Of a DNA stretch of 49,170 nucleotides, positions 36,635 through 45,896 are shown one piece after another; within the stretch, counting starts at the first letter, position 1, and the number at the start of each line of letters is the position of its first letter. The position numbers and the translations under genes were made by a program. This DNA is from CAZVAO01 sp964625175 (lineage in GTDB: Bacteria; Bacillota; UBA994; PWPR01), in NCBI GenBank assembly GCA_964625175.1, contig CAZVAO010000003.1, positions 1 through 49,170 on the forward strand. The letters run 5' to 3'. The notes under the pieces were generated by a model that searched no databases, was not told the origin of the DNA, and worked only from the letters and a program-made list of their open reading frames with translations.

Positions 36635-37657
36635 TTATTCCTGCAATATATCTTCAAAACGCTGACTCACGTAGTTTAATAAGGCTATTACCCGAGAATA
36701 AGCCATTCTTTTCGGGCCCAATACCCCAATTACACCAGCCAGACGATTGTCTAAATAGTAAGGCACTTTCACAATACTGCAGGCGCTCATCTTTTCATCA
36801 TTGAGCTCTTGACCAATTACCACATTAACATGCGTGTTTAGCCCAATAGCGAGGAGGCTTAACAGATTGCCTTTTGAGTTAATCGCTTCTAAAAGATCAA
36901 GGTGGCGATCGCCAGTTCTAAACTCCGGTTGACTCAGCACACTCAGTAGACCATCTGATACGACTGCTTTTGGATCTGTATGAATAACGCGTTCCATCAA
37001 TTGCTTCATCGCTAAATCTTCTCGGTTGAGATGATTGCTAATCCGCCACAGTACTCTCTCAATGTCCGCATCGCTCAGTTCATTCAAGTACTTGCCCCGC
37101 AAAGATTCATTGAGTACTCGATTAATAAATCCGACCTCTTCAACCGACATCGCACTGGGCAAACGTATTGTTTTATGGGTCGTTAGTCCATTGTCTGTCA
37201 CAATTAATACAACCAGCGTATTTTCGTTAGCTGGAACCAACATGATCTCGCGCAAAGCACAAGCATTGACGTAGGGACCACTGATAATTGTCGTGTAAGA
37301 TGTCACCTCTGACAAGGTGTCCGCTAAATTGCGAATTAATTGTTCTTTTTCATGGACGCGCTGATCAATTTCAGCTTCGATGCGCGCTACTGCTAAAACA
37401 TCTGGGGAAACTTGTGGCATTAAATTATCAACATAAACTCGATATCCAGCATCGGACGGGATGCGTCCTGAAGACGTATATGGATGCTCGAGTAAGCCAA
37501 TCTCTTCGAGGTCTGCCATCTCGTTGCGAATTGTTGCAGCACTCACTCCGATATCCGCATGGCGGGCAAGCGTACGTGATCCAACGGGGACACCGGAGAG
37601 TATATAAGACTTTACAACTGCTTGGAGAATTTGCATCTGTCGATTAGATAAATCCAT
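36635..37657 (-). CDS. hrcA: Heat-inducible transcription repressor HrcA
   Basis: About 340 residues. The N-terminal winged helix (VVKSYILSGVPVGSRTLA... ATIRNEMADLEEIGLLEHPYTSSGRIPS, about 10-70) binds CIRCE. The dimerisation and GAF-like domains follow. ATG 37657 has AAAGGAGGGTG ahead; the frame is open to 37687, but that extension runs through CIRCE and is not expected to be translated. First gene of the heat-shock operon, which is autoregulated. The next gene is the chaperonin, 15 bp on. Confidence 0.96.
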   Translation of the reverse strand: MDLSNRQMQILQAVVKSYILSGVPVGSRTLARHADIGVSAATIRNEMADLEEIGLLEHPYTSSGRIPSDAGYRVYVDNLMPQVSPDVLAVARIEAEIDQRVHEKEQLIRNLADTLSEVTSYTTIISGPYVNACALREIMLVPANENTLVVLIVTDNGLTTHKTIRLPSAMSVEEVGFINRVLNESLRGKYLNELSDADIERVLWRISNHLNREDLAMKQLMERVIHTDPKAVVSDGLLSVLSQPEFRTGDRHLDLLEAINSKGNLLSLLAIGLNTHVNVVIGQELNDEKMSACSIVKVPYYLDNRLAGVIGVLGPKRMAYSRVIALLNYVSQRFEDILQE

Positions 37658-37674
37658 GACAACACCCTCCTTTG

Positions 37675-37701
37675 TTAGCACTCTCATGTGTTGAGTGCTA
37701 A
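37675..37701 (-). promoter_or_regulatory. CIRCE operator
   Basis: TTAGCACTC (37675-37683), nine bases and GAGTGCTAA (37693-37701) match the HrcA-binding CIRCE element perfectly. It lies just downstream of the predicted start of transcription of hrcA, where bound HrcA would block the promoter. Confidence 0.97.
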
Positions 37702-37711
37702 TACTACTAAG

Positions 37712-37740
37712 AAAATATCACTATTGGACTTAACTGTCAA
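37712..37740 (-). promoter_or_regulatory. hrcA operon promoter
   Basis: TTGACA (37735-37740), a 17-bp spacer and TATTTT (37712-37717) on the minus strand lie immediately before CIRCE. The -35 is perfect and the -10 matches 4 of 6. Confidence 0.8.
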
Positions 37741-37790
37741 GCAAAAAATCAAAATAGTTCGTAATTTCAGCTAAATATTCAGTGAACCCT

Positions 37791-37829
37791 AAAAGCCTAC
37801 TCATTTTCAAAAGAATTGAGTAAGCTTTT
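37791..37829 (-). terminator. Rho-independent terminator of the P-type ATPase gene
   Basis: AAAAGC-C-TACTCA (37791-37803) pairs with TGAGTA-AGCTTTT (37817-37829). It lies between the ATPase stop and the hrcA promoter. Confidence 0.7.
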
Positions 37830-37864
37830 GGATTGAAGTGATTAAAGAAATGATATTGAAGCGG

Positions 37865-40612
37865 TTATGCTAAACGGCGCCTTTTGAAGAATTTCAATAC
37901 TTCATGTGCGAATAAGACAACAGCTGATGCCGCTAAAACAAAGAGCCAATCACTGACCGATAATGGTGCAAATTTCAGAAACTGGTTGATGAATGGTGTA
38001 TAAATCGCCAATGCCATCATTAAGAGTGAAATCCCAATTGATCCTAGAAGTTTTGGGTTCGTAAAGAATGATTTATCAAAAACTGATGTGAATTCAAAAC
38101 GACGTGAGATAATATTAGCAAACTGACTCAGCGCAATCGTAGCATAGGTCAAGGTGGTCCCCCTAGCGTACAATGCATGAGTATTTGTGAGATCAATGCC
38201 CATTCGCATACCGAATATTGCAAAATTCGCAAAGGATAGAGCGCCGATTAACAAGCCAAAAAACAGGACTTCTGTACCCGTATGAATATTAAGAATATGC
38301 TCATCTCGGCTGCGCGGTGGTGCAATCATCTGAGCGGTAGATCCCGGGTCAAAGGTCAAAGCAGTAAGCGGTAAAATCTCTGCTAATAGGTCAATGGCCA
38401 AGATCTGAATTGCTAAAATCGGAATTGGCATTTGAAACAAGGCAACACTAGCCAAACCAAACATCACAACTGCCAGCTCTGCAGCATTCGTCGTCATCGA
38501 TGATAAGATCGTCTTTTTTAGATTGTTAAAGATGGTACGCCCTTCTTTAACGGCATAAACCAACGTGGTAAAACTGTCATCGAGCAAAACAAGTTCTGAA
38601 GCCTCTTTAGCAACATCTGTTCCAATAGTACCCATAGCAACGCCGATATGGGCATTTTTCAAAGCTGGTGCGTCATTAACACCGTCTCCGGTTACGGCAA
38701 CTATTTCGTTTTCTCGTTTGAGCGTTTTAACAATACGCAATTTATCTTGAGGCGAAACCCGTGAAAAAATTAAGGAGTCACTATCCAACATTTCACGACT
38801 TAATGCATCATTTGATAAAGTAGCAAGTTCGCTCCCGGTAATGACTTTCACATCGTGTCCGTCTCGCGCTAAATGCACCTCTCGTCCAACTGCCTGTGCC
38901 GTTATTGCGTGATCACCCGTCATAATGTAGGTCTTAATGTGAGCCCTATGGGCGTCCATAATGGCCTCGCGCACCCCTTCTTTGGGGGGATCAATCATTG
39001 CAACGAGCCCTAAGAAAATAACATCTTTCTCGATTTCCTCTTCTACATAATCCTTACCATTGGCATCCAGTTCTCGATAGGCTATGGCGATCACGCGCAT
39101 GGCTTGCTCTGAATACTTAGTATTCATGGCTATGATCTGCTCTTTATCCGCTTCTGTGATAGGCTCGGCCTCACCATTACGATAAATATGTTTAGTAATT
39201 TTAAGCAAACCGCCTGTTGAACCCTTCATACATAAGACCTGCCGTTCGCCAAACTGACGGATCGAACTCATCCTTTTGCGGAACGAATCAAATGGAAATT
39301 CATGCAATTCTGGATTTTCAACATCCTCTTGAGGAGAGCGCGTGCCTACTTTGGTAGAGAGTGTGATAATAGCGGCTTCGGTTGGATCCCCAATCGGATA
39401 CCATGTGGGATGATCCTTATCTGGGCCATGAATTTCTGCATTTGATGCCATTGTTGCCGCATCCAACATAATTTCCATCTCGTCAATTTGCTCTTGACTA
39501 ATCGCCTGCCCCTCTGCGTCAATTATTTCTCCAACGGGTTCATAGCCTAGGCCTGTGACAGAATACGCTTGGCCGTTAAAATAAACCGCTTGGACTGTCA
39601 TCTCGTTCTTCGTCAGAGTACCTGTTTTATCTGTACAGATTACTGTTGTAGATCCGAGCGTCTCAACAGCAGAAAGCTTTTTAACGATTGCATTGCGCGC
39701 CGCCAAGCGGGCACTACCCTGGGATAAGGCGACTGAAACCTGTGCTGGCAATGCCTGAGGAACCGAAGCTGCTGCAATCCCAAGTGCATAGATCAAGCTA
39801 TCTCGCAAAGCAAACCCTTGCCACATAGACACGCCAAAAAGGATGATACTGATAAATACAGCAATCGCTGTTAATGTATTACCCAGTGCGCCTAGTTCCA
39901 TCTGCAACGGCGACCGCGATGTATCTTCTTCTTGCGTTAAATCCGCAATTTTACCCAACTCGGTATCCATACCAGTCCCAACGACGATCCCTTTGGCGTT
40001 GCCAATAGCCACAGATGTACCCAAGTAAATCATGTTGTCACGATCTCCAATGCCAACATACTCTTCTACAATATTGCTATGTTTTTCTTGGGGCATGGAT
40101 TCACCCGTCAAGGCAAAATCGTTCGTTTTAAGATTGAAGCATTCAATAATTCGAATATCTGCAGGTACTTTGTTACCCTCTTCAACGATCACAATATCGC
40201 CTGGAACCAGTTCTTCTTGAGGAATCTCGCTCAATTCACCATTGCGGATTACCTTGGCGGGTGATTGAACCAGACCCTTTAGGCTGTCGAGAATGCGTTC
40301 TGCTTTATATTCCTGGTAGAAACCAATTGTTGCATTGAGTAAAACAATGATGAACATGATAATGCCATCCGAATAAGAGCCAATGAAGAACGACATTAAT
40401 CCAGCCGCAATCAAAACGAGTACCAAAACATCCTTTAGTTGCGATACAAACATTTTTACTTTAGATACTTGTTTCTTCGCTTGGAGTTTATTAGGGCCAT
40501 AAATCGCTAGTCTTTCTTGGACAGCTCCCTCATCCAACCCGTTCATGGTTGTTTGTTGCGCTTCTAAAACCACACTTACTTCACTACTATGGTAATTAAT
40601 CTTATCATTCAT
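37865..40612 (-). CDS. P2-type cation-transporting ATPase with atypical ion site
   Basis: About 915 residues with the standard order: N-terminal cation ATPase domain, A domain with TGES (169-172), phosphorylation motif DKTGTLT (Asp328), GDGVNDAP hinge motif, and six C-terminal membrane segments. Overall it resembles calcium-type (SERCA/PMCA-like) pumps. The M4 motif reads PQALPA (285-290) in place of PEGLPA, so the cation-binding glutamate is glutamine. M5 keeps NAAE; in M6 the residues aligned with N/T/D are D/A/E. The ion is therefore uncertain. ATG 40612 has AGGAGGAGTG; the frame is open to 40654. It is monocistronic with its own promoter and terminator. Confidence 0.9.
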   Translation of the reverse strand: MNDKINYHSSEVSVVLEAQQTTMNGLDEGAVQERLAIYGPNKLQAKKQVSKVKMFVSQLKDVLVLVLIAAGLMSFFIGSYSDGIIMFIIVLLNATIGFYQEYKAERILDSLKGLVQSPAKVIRNGELSEIPQEELVPGDIVIVEEGNKVPADIRIIECFNLKTNDFALTGESMPQEKHSNIVEEYVGIGDRDNMIYLGTSVAIGNAKGIVVGTGMDTELGKIADLTQEEDTSRSPLQMELGALGNTLTAIAVFISIILFGVSMWQGFALRDSLIYALGIAAASVPQALPAQVSVALSQGSARLAARNAIVKKLSAVETLGSTTVICTDKTGTLTKNEMTVQAVYFNGQAYSVTGLGYEPVGEIIDAEGQAISQEQIDEMEIMLDAATMASNAEIHGPDKDHPTWYPIGDPTEAAIITLSTKVGTRSPQEDVENPELHEFPFDSFRKRMSSIRQFGERQVLCMKGSTGGLLKITKHIYRNGEAEPITEADKEQIIAMNTKYSEQAMRVIAIAYRELDANGKDYVEEEIEKDVIFLGLVAMIDPPKEGVREAIMDAHRAHIKTYIMTGDHAITAQAVGREVHLARDGHDVKVITGSELATLSNDALSREMLDSDSLIFSRVSPQDKLRIVKTLKRENEIVAVTGDGVNDAPALKNAHIGVAMGTIGTDVAKEASELVLLDDSFTTLVYAVKEGRTIFNNLKKTILSSMTTNAAELAVVMFGLASVALFQMPIPILAIQILAIDLLAEILPLTALTFDPGSTAQMIAPPRSRDEHILNIHTGTEVLFFGLLIGALSFANFAIFGMRMGIDLTNTHALYARGTTLTYATIALSQFANIISRRFEFTSVFDKSFFTNPKLLGSIGISLLMMALAIYTPFINQFLKFAPLSVSDWLFVLAASAVVLFAHEVLKFFKRRRLA

Positions 40613-40643
40613 CTCAACACTCCTCCTATAAATCAACAGTTTT

Positions 40644-40672
40644 AGTATACCCATAACCTAGCAGAATAACAA
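40644..40672 (-). promoter_or_regulatory. Promoter of the P-type ATPase gene
   Basis: TTGTTA (40667-40672), a 17-bp spacer and TATACT (40644-40649) on the minus strand lie about 32 bp before ATG 40612. Confidence 0.65.
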
Positions 40673-40736
40673 CATCCCAATATTATTTCACCAAAATTCA
40701 ATTGGAACTTTCCCTTATTTATAGACGCCTTAAACA

Positions 40737-40772
40737 ACTAAAAAAGCAGTCAATCTGCAATCGACTGCTTTT
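40737..40772 (-). terminator. Rho-independent terminator of the DUF4349 gene
   Basis: AAAAGCAGTC (40742-40751) pairs perfectly with GACTGCTTTT (40763-40772). U residues follow in the minus-strand RNA. Confidence 0.85.
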
Positions 40773-40816
40773 AATCAATGTTTCTATTATTAAATTTCGG
40801 CAAATCCCATCTCTAA

Positions 40817-41701
40817 CTATGAAATCTTTTCACGCTTGGCACGGCGCTTCGCACGCACAAAACGCCATAGTTTTCTGAATAACCATAATGCTAAGACAAT
40901 AAGCGGCAAGAATGGAGCTAGCCAAATGAGTCCAACCGCCAAATCCATAGCGAAGTTGACCATTGATCCCCAACCGTCCTTAATTGCAAATTTGACGCGA
41001 TCACCAAAATTCTTCTCAACTACAGCAACCGGGTTATACTCAATGAGGCTGAGGTTAATCGTGCTCATATCGACTTGGCGGTCGAGATACTTCATGCGCC
41101 CTTTGATACTCTCAATATCTAAGATCACACTATTTAGTTCATTTTCGACGCGTAAAATATCTTCAATGCTCTCGGCTTTTTCCAACAATTTTGCGAATGA
41201 TTCCTGTTTGGCGGTCAACACACTGAGACGAGTATCTAAATCGAAATATTCTTCAGTCACATCGACCGTATTGACCTCTTCCGATGTCACTTCGCCATAC
41301 GCTTTGATGGCATCATAAACGATCGTAAAGTTCGCCACAGGAATTCGAATCGTTGCATAACTTCTCGTGCTCTGATCATAAGCGTTCTTAGAAGAATTCT
41401 CTATGAATCCACCATTGGCCTGTACGACTTGTGCAAGTTGGGCGAGCGCCACATCCATCTCCGGAACTTCTATGGACATCTGAGCGCGCTTGATAATCTT
41501 GTCAACAATATCAATACCATCGGATCCCGTTTCGTTCACGATAAAATCATAACGTTTCTCATAGGAGTCGGAGGCATCCGCGCTTGGCGCTTCTGGAACG
41601 CCCGCATAATCTGGTGCAACCTGTTCCGTCATGTCACTTTTGGAGCAACCCGTTAGCAAAATAATCAGTAATAAGATAATAATGCCTATGCGTTTCTTCA
41701 T
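40817..41701 (-). CDS. DUF4349 lipoprotein
   Basis: A 294-residue protein. The N-terminus is a lipoprotein signal peptide with lipobox LTGC (Cys about 19). The DUF4349 domain (about 65-260) shows the family pattern AQMSIEVPEMDVALAQLAQ, a coiled coil around the TAKQESFAKLLEKAESIEDILRVENELN region, and a C-terminal membrane segment (about 255-278) with a basic tail. It is probably anchored at the membrane facing outside; function is unknown. A TATAAT lies about 35 bp upstream without a good -35. It lies between the FAD protein and the ATPase, each with its own signals. Confidence 0.88.
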   Translation of the reverse strand: MKKRIGIIILLLIILLTGCSKSDMTEQVAPDYAGVPEAPSADASDSYEKRYDFIVNETGSDGIDIVDKIIKRAQMSIEVPEMDVALAQLAQVVQANGGFIENSSKNAYDQSTRSYATIRIPVANFTIVYDAIKAYGEVTSEEVNTVDVTEEYFDLDTRLSVLTAKQESFAKLLEKAESIEDILRVENELNSVILDIESIKGRMKYLDRQVDMSTINLSLIEYNPVAVVEKNFGDRVKFAIKDGWGSMVNFAMDLAVGLIWLAPFLPLIVLALWLFRKLWRFVRAKRRAKREKIS

Positions 41702-41759
41702 ATTCCCACCTGCTTTCTCTTTAATTATATGACGCTATTATAAGAATAATGTTCCAATG

Positions 41760-43340
41760 CTAACTATTTTTCAAGTCGATTATTTTTTCAGCAACCCGTA
41801 AACCGTCAACCGCCGCTGATATAATACCCCCCGCATACCCAGCACCTTCGCCAGCCGGGTGGATCCCCCTGATGTTGCTCTGATAATTATCCCCGCGCAC
41901 CAGTCGCACTGGTGCAGAGCTACGGGTTTCTACACCAGTCAAAACCGCATCCTGGTCTTTGAAACAGGCAATCTGATTCCCCCAATATAATAAGGCTGCA
42001 CGGAGGGTTTCTGTGACGTATTCGGGTAAACACGCCGCTAAATTTGTATAGGCAACGCCGGGTAAATAACTGGGCTTAATGCTTTTAGCTGCATCGGAAG
42101 GCCTGTTTTTTAGAAAATCCCCCATCAACTGTGCGGGTGCATAGTAATTATTTCCACCCAATTGAAAGGCCAGCTGTTCCCAATGTTGCTGAAAGACAAT
42201 CCCAGCTAAAGGATGATCCGAAAAATAATCTGCTGGATTCACACCTACTAGCAGCGCGCTGTTGGCATTGGTGGCGTCGCGGGCATGTCGACTCATGCCA
42301 TTGGTTACGACTTCCTGTTCCGCTGATGAAGAGGCGACCACAAAACCACCTGGGCACATGCAGAATGAATAGGCACTGCGACCATTTGATGCGTGATACT
42401 TCAAACGATAGTCCGCTGGTTCTAGATTGGGGTGACCCGCATAAGATCCGAACTGTGCTTGGTTCAGTCCATCTTGGGTGTGTTCGATGCGCAGCCCAAT
42501 TGAGAATGGTTTAGCTTCCATTTCCACCTGGTGGTCATAGAGCATCCGATACGTATCACGAGCACTATGTCCAATAGCTACAATAACTGTATCGGCATTT
42601 ATTTCCTCCACTCCATTTACAATGACAGCACGTACTTGGTCATTAAGCACCTTAATATCGGTCACCATGGCATTAAAACGCACATCACCACCATGTTCAA
42701 TAATCGCGTGGCGGATGTTACGAACAACCCCCCTTAAGAGGTCTGTTCCGATATGCGGACGATAGCTATATAGAATTTCCGCAGGCGCCCCATACGCTAC
42801 AAATTGCTGCAACACAAACCTACAACGTGGATCTTTAATATTCGTTGTCAGTTTGCCATCAGAAAAGGTGCCTGCACCCCCTTCACCAAACTGCATATTA
42901 CTCTGCTTGTTAAGAACACCCTTTTGCCAAAAAGCTTCGATATCCTTAGTACGCTGATCGACAGATGCACCTCTTTCTAAAACAAGCGGTCGATAGCCTG
43001 CTTTGGCTAAAAGCAGTGCTGCGAATAAACCACACGGGCCTGTCCCAACTACAATGGGACGAATACCCGTTATTTTATCATTTCGCAGGGGAAGTTGATA
43101 GTCATTGATGGATGCTTGTGTCACTCCGGCAATCTTGCTTTCTAAGAAATGGGTTTCATCAGCAACTTCCACATCCACTGTATAAACGAATTTCTGTTCT
43201 CTTCTGCGTGCATCAAACGATTCCCGATAAATCGTGAAAGCTAAAATCTGTTCTTCGCTAATTCGCAATCGTTGGCAAACGGCTGGTAATATATTAAACC
43301 GCTTTTCAATCGGCAGTTTAATATTGCTTACTCGCAGCAT
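41760..43340 (-). CDS. FAD-dependent oxidoreductase, COG2509 family
   Basis: About 526 residues. The family N-terminus (MLRVSNIKLPIEK...) leads into a dinucleotide-binding motif VVGTGPCGLFAALLLAKAG near residue 95. Further FAD contacts are NMQFGEGGAGTFSDGKL and the C-terminal HPAGEGAGYAGGIISAAVDG. The family is widespread and annotated as an uncharacterised dehydrogenase; the substrate is unknown. GGAGGGTGG precedes ATG 43340, and the frame is open to 43436 but lacks support there. It is divergent from yedF. Confidence 0.9.
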   Translation of the reverse strand: MLRVSNIKLPIEKRFNILPAVCQRLRISEEQILAFTIYRESFDARRREQKFVYTVDVEVADETHFLESKIAGVTQASINDYQLPLRNDKITGIRPIVVGTGPCGLFAALLLAKAGYRPLVLERGASVDQRTKDIEAFWQKGVLNKQSNMQFGEGGAGTFSDGKLTTNIKDPRCRFVLQQFVAYGAPAEILYSYRPHIGTDLLRGVVRNIRHAIIEHGGDVRFNAMVTDIKVLNDQVRAVIVNGVEEINADTVIVAIGHSARDTYRMLYDHQVEMEAKPFSIGLRIEHTQDGLNQAQFGSYAGHPNLEPADYRLKYHASNGRSAYSFCMCPGGFVVASSSAEQEVVTNGMSRHARDATNANSALLVGVNPADYFSDHPLAGIVFQQHWEQLAFQLGGNNYYAPAQLMGDFLKNRPSDAAKSIKPSYLPGVAYTNLAACLPEYVTETLRAALLYWGNQIACFKDQDAVLTGVETRSSAPVRLVRGDNYQSNIRGIHPAGEGAGYAGGIISAAVDGLRVAEKIIDLKNS

Positions 43341-43385
43341 AGTACCACCCTCCAATCTCCAAGAAACATATACTCTATTAGAAAT

Positions 43386-43391
43386 ATTGTA
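43386..43391 (-). promoter_or_regulatory. Candidate extended -10 of the COG2509 gene
   Basis: TGC-TACAAT on the minus strand lies about 46 bp before ATG 43340. The -35 is weak, which is acceptable with an extended -10. Confidence 0.5.
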
Positions 43392-43424
43392 GCACATCCT
43401 TACAATAATTATTATCAGTATTTC

Positions 43425-43453
43425 TTGTGGTTTCAATAATTTTCAATTATAAT
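43425..43453 (+). promoter_or_regulatory. yedF promoter
   Basis: TTGTGG (43425-43430), a 17-bp spacer and a perfect TATAAT (43448-43453) lie 31 bp before ATG 43484. Confidence 0.7.
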
Positions 43454-43483
43454 GCATTTAAACAGAATGAAAGGAAGAAAAAT

Positions 43484-44080
43484 ATGAGTACTGTGGATGC
43501 ACGAGGTCTGAGTTGCCCTAAACCAATCATTTTAACCAAACAGGCTTTAGATAAAATCACCGATGGGGTGGTCACGACACTTGTAGATAATGAAGTTGCC
43601 GCAAAAAATGTGCAGAAACTTGCCAAAAAGCTAAACTGCACCGTGGTTACCGAAACCACTAATGGCGAATACACATTAACCATTACTAAGGGTGAACAAC
43701 CATCCGTCTCAGTTCAGCAGATCCTACCCACTCTGCAAAATAGCGGCGGGACCGTTGTTTTTTGTATGTCTGATACCTTTGGTCAAGGAGACAGCGCACT
43801 AGGGAATGCCTTGCTTAATAGCTTCTTTTATTCCCTGACTGAGCAAGCGATTCCTCCTCAAACGGTCATCTTCATGAATAAGGGTATTTATTTAGCGCTC
43901 GCAGATTCACCTGTTCTGGCATCACTACAGGATCTAGTAGCTAGTGGAACTGAAGTAATGACTTGCGGCGCCTGTCTTGATTTCTATCATAAAAAAGAGG
44001 AGCTCGCAGTAGGAGATATTACAAATATGTATGCCGCAACAGAAATCCTTTGTGAAGCTGGAAGAGTCATTCGCATCTAA
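43484..44080 (+). CDS. yedF: Sulfurtransferase-like selenium metabolism protein YedF
   Basis: A 198-residue fusion. The N-terminal TusA/SirA-like domain (1 to about 72) has Cys11 in GLSCPKPI, the persulfide cysteine of the TusA family. The C-terminal DsrE-like domain (about 85-198) has cysteines in TCGACLDFYH. This two-domain form is the one associated with selenium metabolism genes. No selD, selA or selenoprotein is seen in the window, so the link is by family only. AAGGAAG precedes ATG 43484. Confidence 0.88.
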   Translation: MSTVDARGLSCPKPIILTKQALDKITDGVVTTLVDNEVAAKNVQKLAKKLNCTVVTETTNGEYTLTITKGEQPSVSVQQILPTLQNSGGTVVFCMSDTFGQGDSALGNALLNSFFYSLTEQAIPPQTVIFMNKGIYLALADSPVLASLQDLVASGTEVMTCGACLDFYHKKEELAVGDITNMYAATEILCEAGRVIRI

Positions 44081-44122
44081 ATTTTTGACTGTTTCCATTC
44101 TCTTGATTGACCTTTATAAAAG

Positions 44123-44167
44123 AACAGCCTATTATCCTTTTTTGTCTGGAAATAGGCTGTTTTTTTA
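44123..44167 (+). terminator. Rho-independent terminator of yedF
   Basis: AACAGCCTATT (44123-44133) pairs with AATAGGCTGTT (44151-44161), followed by seven T residues. Confidence 0.88.
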
Positions 44168-44209
44168 TTATTTTCTGATTAAATATTTTCTATTAACCCT
44201 CTCCCCATA

Positions 44210-44257
44210 TTGCATATCGAATTTATTTAGAATACAATATGTTTTGGTAATCGAAAT
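44210..44257 (+). promoter_or_regulatory. Promoter and conserved leader of MATE gene 1
   Basis: TTGCAT (44210-44215), a 17-bp spacer and TACAAT (44233-44238). The following AATATGTTTTGGTAATCGAAA (44236-44256) is nearly identical to the leader of MATE gene 2 (45859-45879). Confidence 0.7.
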
Positions 44258-44274
44258 ATTAAAGGAGATTAAAA

Positions 44275-45660
44275 ATGAGCACTGCTGCATCCAAGAAAAA
44301 AGAGCGTGTTTCTAGCCTTGTTGAGATGTCGAGAGAGAATTTACCTAAGGCAGTTTTACTCTTAGCCTGGCCAATTATTGTTGAAATGTTGTTGCAATCA
44401 ACGGTAGGAATAGCTGATACAGCTATGGTAGGTCGGATAGGTCCTGAGGCAATTGCGGCAGTAGGATTAGGGAATCAATTCGTCATGTTACTTCTTACCG
44501 TTTTTGCTGCTGTTCGAACAGGCGTTACGGTATTAGTCGCTCGCTCTATCGGAGCACAAGATGTCGCTGCTGCCAACCGTGCTGCACGGCAAGCCTTATT
44601 GATCACGACAATTTTTGGTATCTTTATATCGCTTGTTGGGCTTATTTTCCCTGAAGCGGGCTATCGTCTTTTAGGGGCGAGTGATGAAGTCATCGCTGTC
44701 GGAGTTGGTTATTTGCAATGGCGAGCGGTTGCCTCACTTTTCGCCTGTATCATCATGGCAATTACAGGGATTCTCCGTGGCTGCGGTGATACCGTCACTG
44801 CCATGAAAGTAAACGTATCGGTCAATATCATCAATATTTTCTTCAACTGGGTCTTAATATTTGGCAACTTGGGTATGGTGGCTATGGGTACTGCTGGCGC
44901 GGGTGCTGCTACGATGTTAGCACGCTTAATCGGCGCTGTCATCATGTTGCGCGTGCTATTTAGTGGAAGAGTGGGTGTACAAGTTAAGCTAAGTGATGGT
45001 TTCAGATTCGACATGGAGACAATTCGTAAAATGCTAAAGATTGGTATTCCAGCGGGTATTGAGCAGGCCTTGGAACGCGGCGCTCAAGTATTTTTTACGA
45101 TTATCGTCACTAGCCTAGGAACAAGCATGTATGCTGCTCACCAAGTCGTTTTAAAGATCGATTCCTTAGCCTTTATGCCAGGATTTGGTTTTGCGGTTGC
45201 TGCCACAACACTCGTCGGTCAGAATCTCGGAGCCAGACAACCGAAAGAGGCAGAGCATACTGCAAAAGTCACCATGTATATGGCTATCGCCTTCATGTCT
45301 GCTATGGGAGTTTTAATCTTCATATTTGCTAGACCTCTTGCCATGTTCTTCACGAATGACAACGAGGTAATCACAGCTAGTATTTCCGCTATGCGCCTGA
45401 TTGCCTTTGCTATGCCATTTATGGCCGTTGCACGTGTTGGTGCAGGGGCTCTGCGCGGGGCTGGCGATACAAAATACGTTATGTTTGGAACAGCCATCAG
45501 TATCTGGGGTGCACGCTTAATCACTGCTTACGTTCTGGTTAACTACTTTGGCATGGGATTAATCGGTGCTTGGTTAGCCATGTTTGCTGATCATATCTGT
45601 CGTGCCACAATCTTCTTAATCCGTTTCTTGGGTGGTTTATGGAAGAACATCGTAATTTAG
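44275..45660 (+). CDS. MATE family efflux transporter 1
   Basis: A 461-residue NorM/DinF-type multidrug and toxin extrusion protein with about 12 membrane segments. The family duplication is visible as QSTVGIADTAMVGRIGPEAIAAVG in the first half and the VAATTLVGQNLGARQPKEAE segment in the second. AAAGGAG precedes ATG 44275. It is closely related along its whole length to the next gene, including the N-terminal ERVSSLVEMSRENLPKAV segment, so the two are tandem duplicates. Each has its own promoter and terminator. The substrate is unknown. Confidence 0.93.
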   Translation: MSTAASKKKERVSSLVEMSRENLPKAVLLLAWPIIVEMLLQSTVGIADTAMVGRIGPEAIAAVGLGNQFVMLLLTVFAAVRTGVTVLVARSIGAQDVAAANRAARQALLITTIFGIFISLVGLIFPEAGYRLLGASDEVIAVGVGYLQWRAVASLFACIIMAITGILRGCGDTVTAMKVNVSVNIINIFFNWVLIFGNLGMVAMGTAGAGAATMLARLIGAVIMLRVLFSGRVGVQVKLSDGFRFDMETIRKMLKIGIPAGIEQALERGAQVFFTIIVTSLGTSMYAAHQVVLKIDSLAFMPGFGFAVAATTLVGQNLGARQPKEAEHTAKVTMYMAIAFMSAMGVLIFIFARPLAMFFTNDNEVITASISAMRLIAFAMPFMAVARVGAGALRGAGDTKYVMFGTAISIWGARLITAYVLVNYFGMGLIGAWLAMFADHICRATIFLIRFLGGLWKNIVI

Positions 45661-45748
45661 CAGGCCAGTTCTTAGCAGTTTGCAACTAGAGTATACGCAT
45701 GAATGCTAGTTAAGAATCACTTCTCCTCCTTAAATAAAACCCAAGCAT

Positions 45749-45785
45749 ACAGCCTTTCTCCCGTTAATTGGTGAGAGGCTGTTTA
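45749..45785 (+). terminator. Rho-independent terminator of MATE gene 1
   Basis: ACAGCCTTTCTC (45749-45760) pairs with GAGAGGCTGT (45773-45782) with one bulge, followed by a T-rich tail. Confidence 0.7.
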
Positions 45786-45832
45786 TTATTAATAAATTAC
45801 TTTTTGTTGCTCATATTTTATTCGATCTATTA

Positions 45833-45879
45833 TTGCATTGAAAACTTCCTTGGATTATAATATGTTTTGGTAGTCGAAA
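45833..45879 (+). promoter_or_regulatory. Promoter and conserved leader of MATE gene 2
   Basis: TTGCAT (45833-45838), a 17-bp spacer and TATAAT (45856-45861). Same -35, same spacing and same downstream leader as MATE gene 1. Confidence 0.75.
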
Positions 45880-45896
45880 CAATTGGAGGAAACGTG

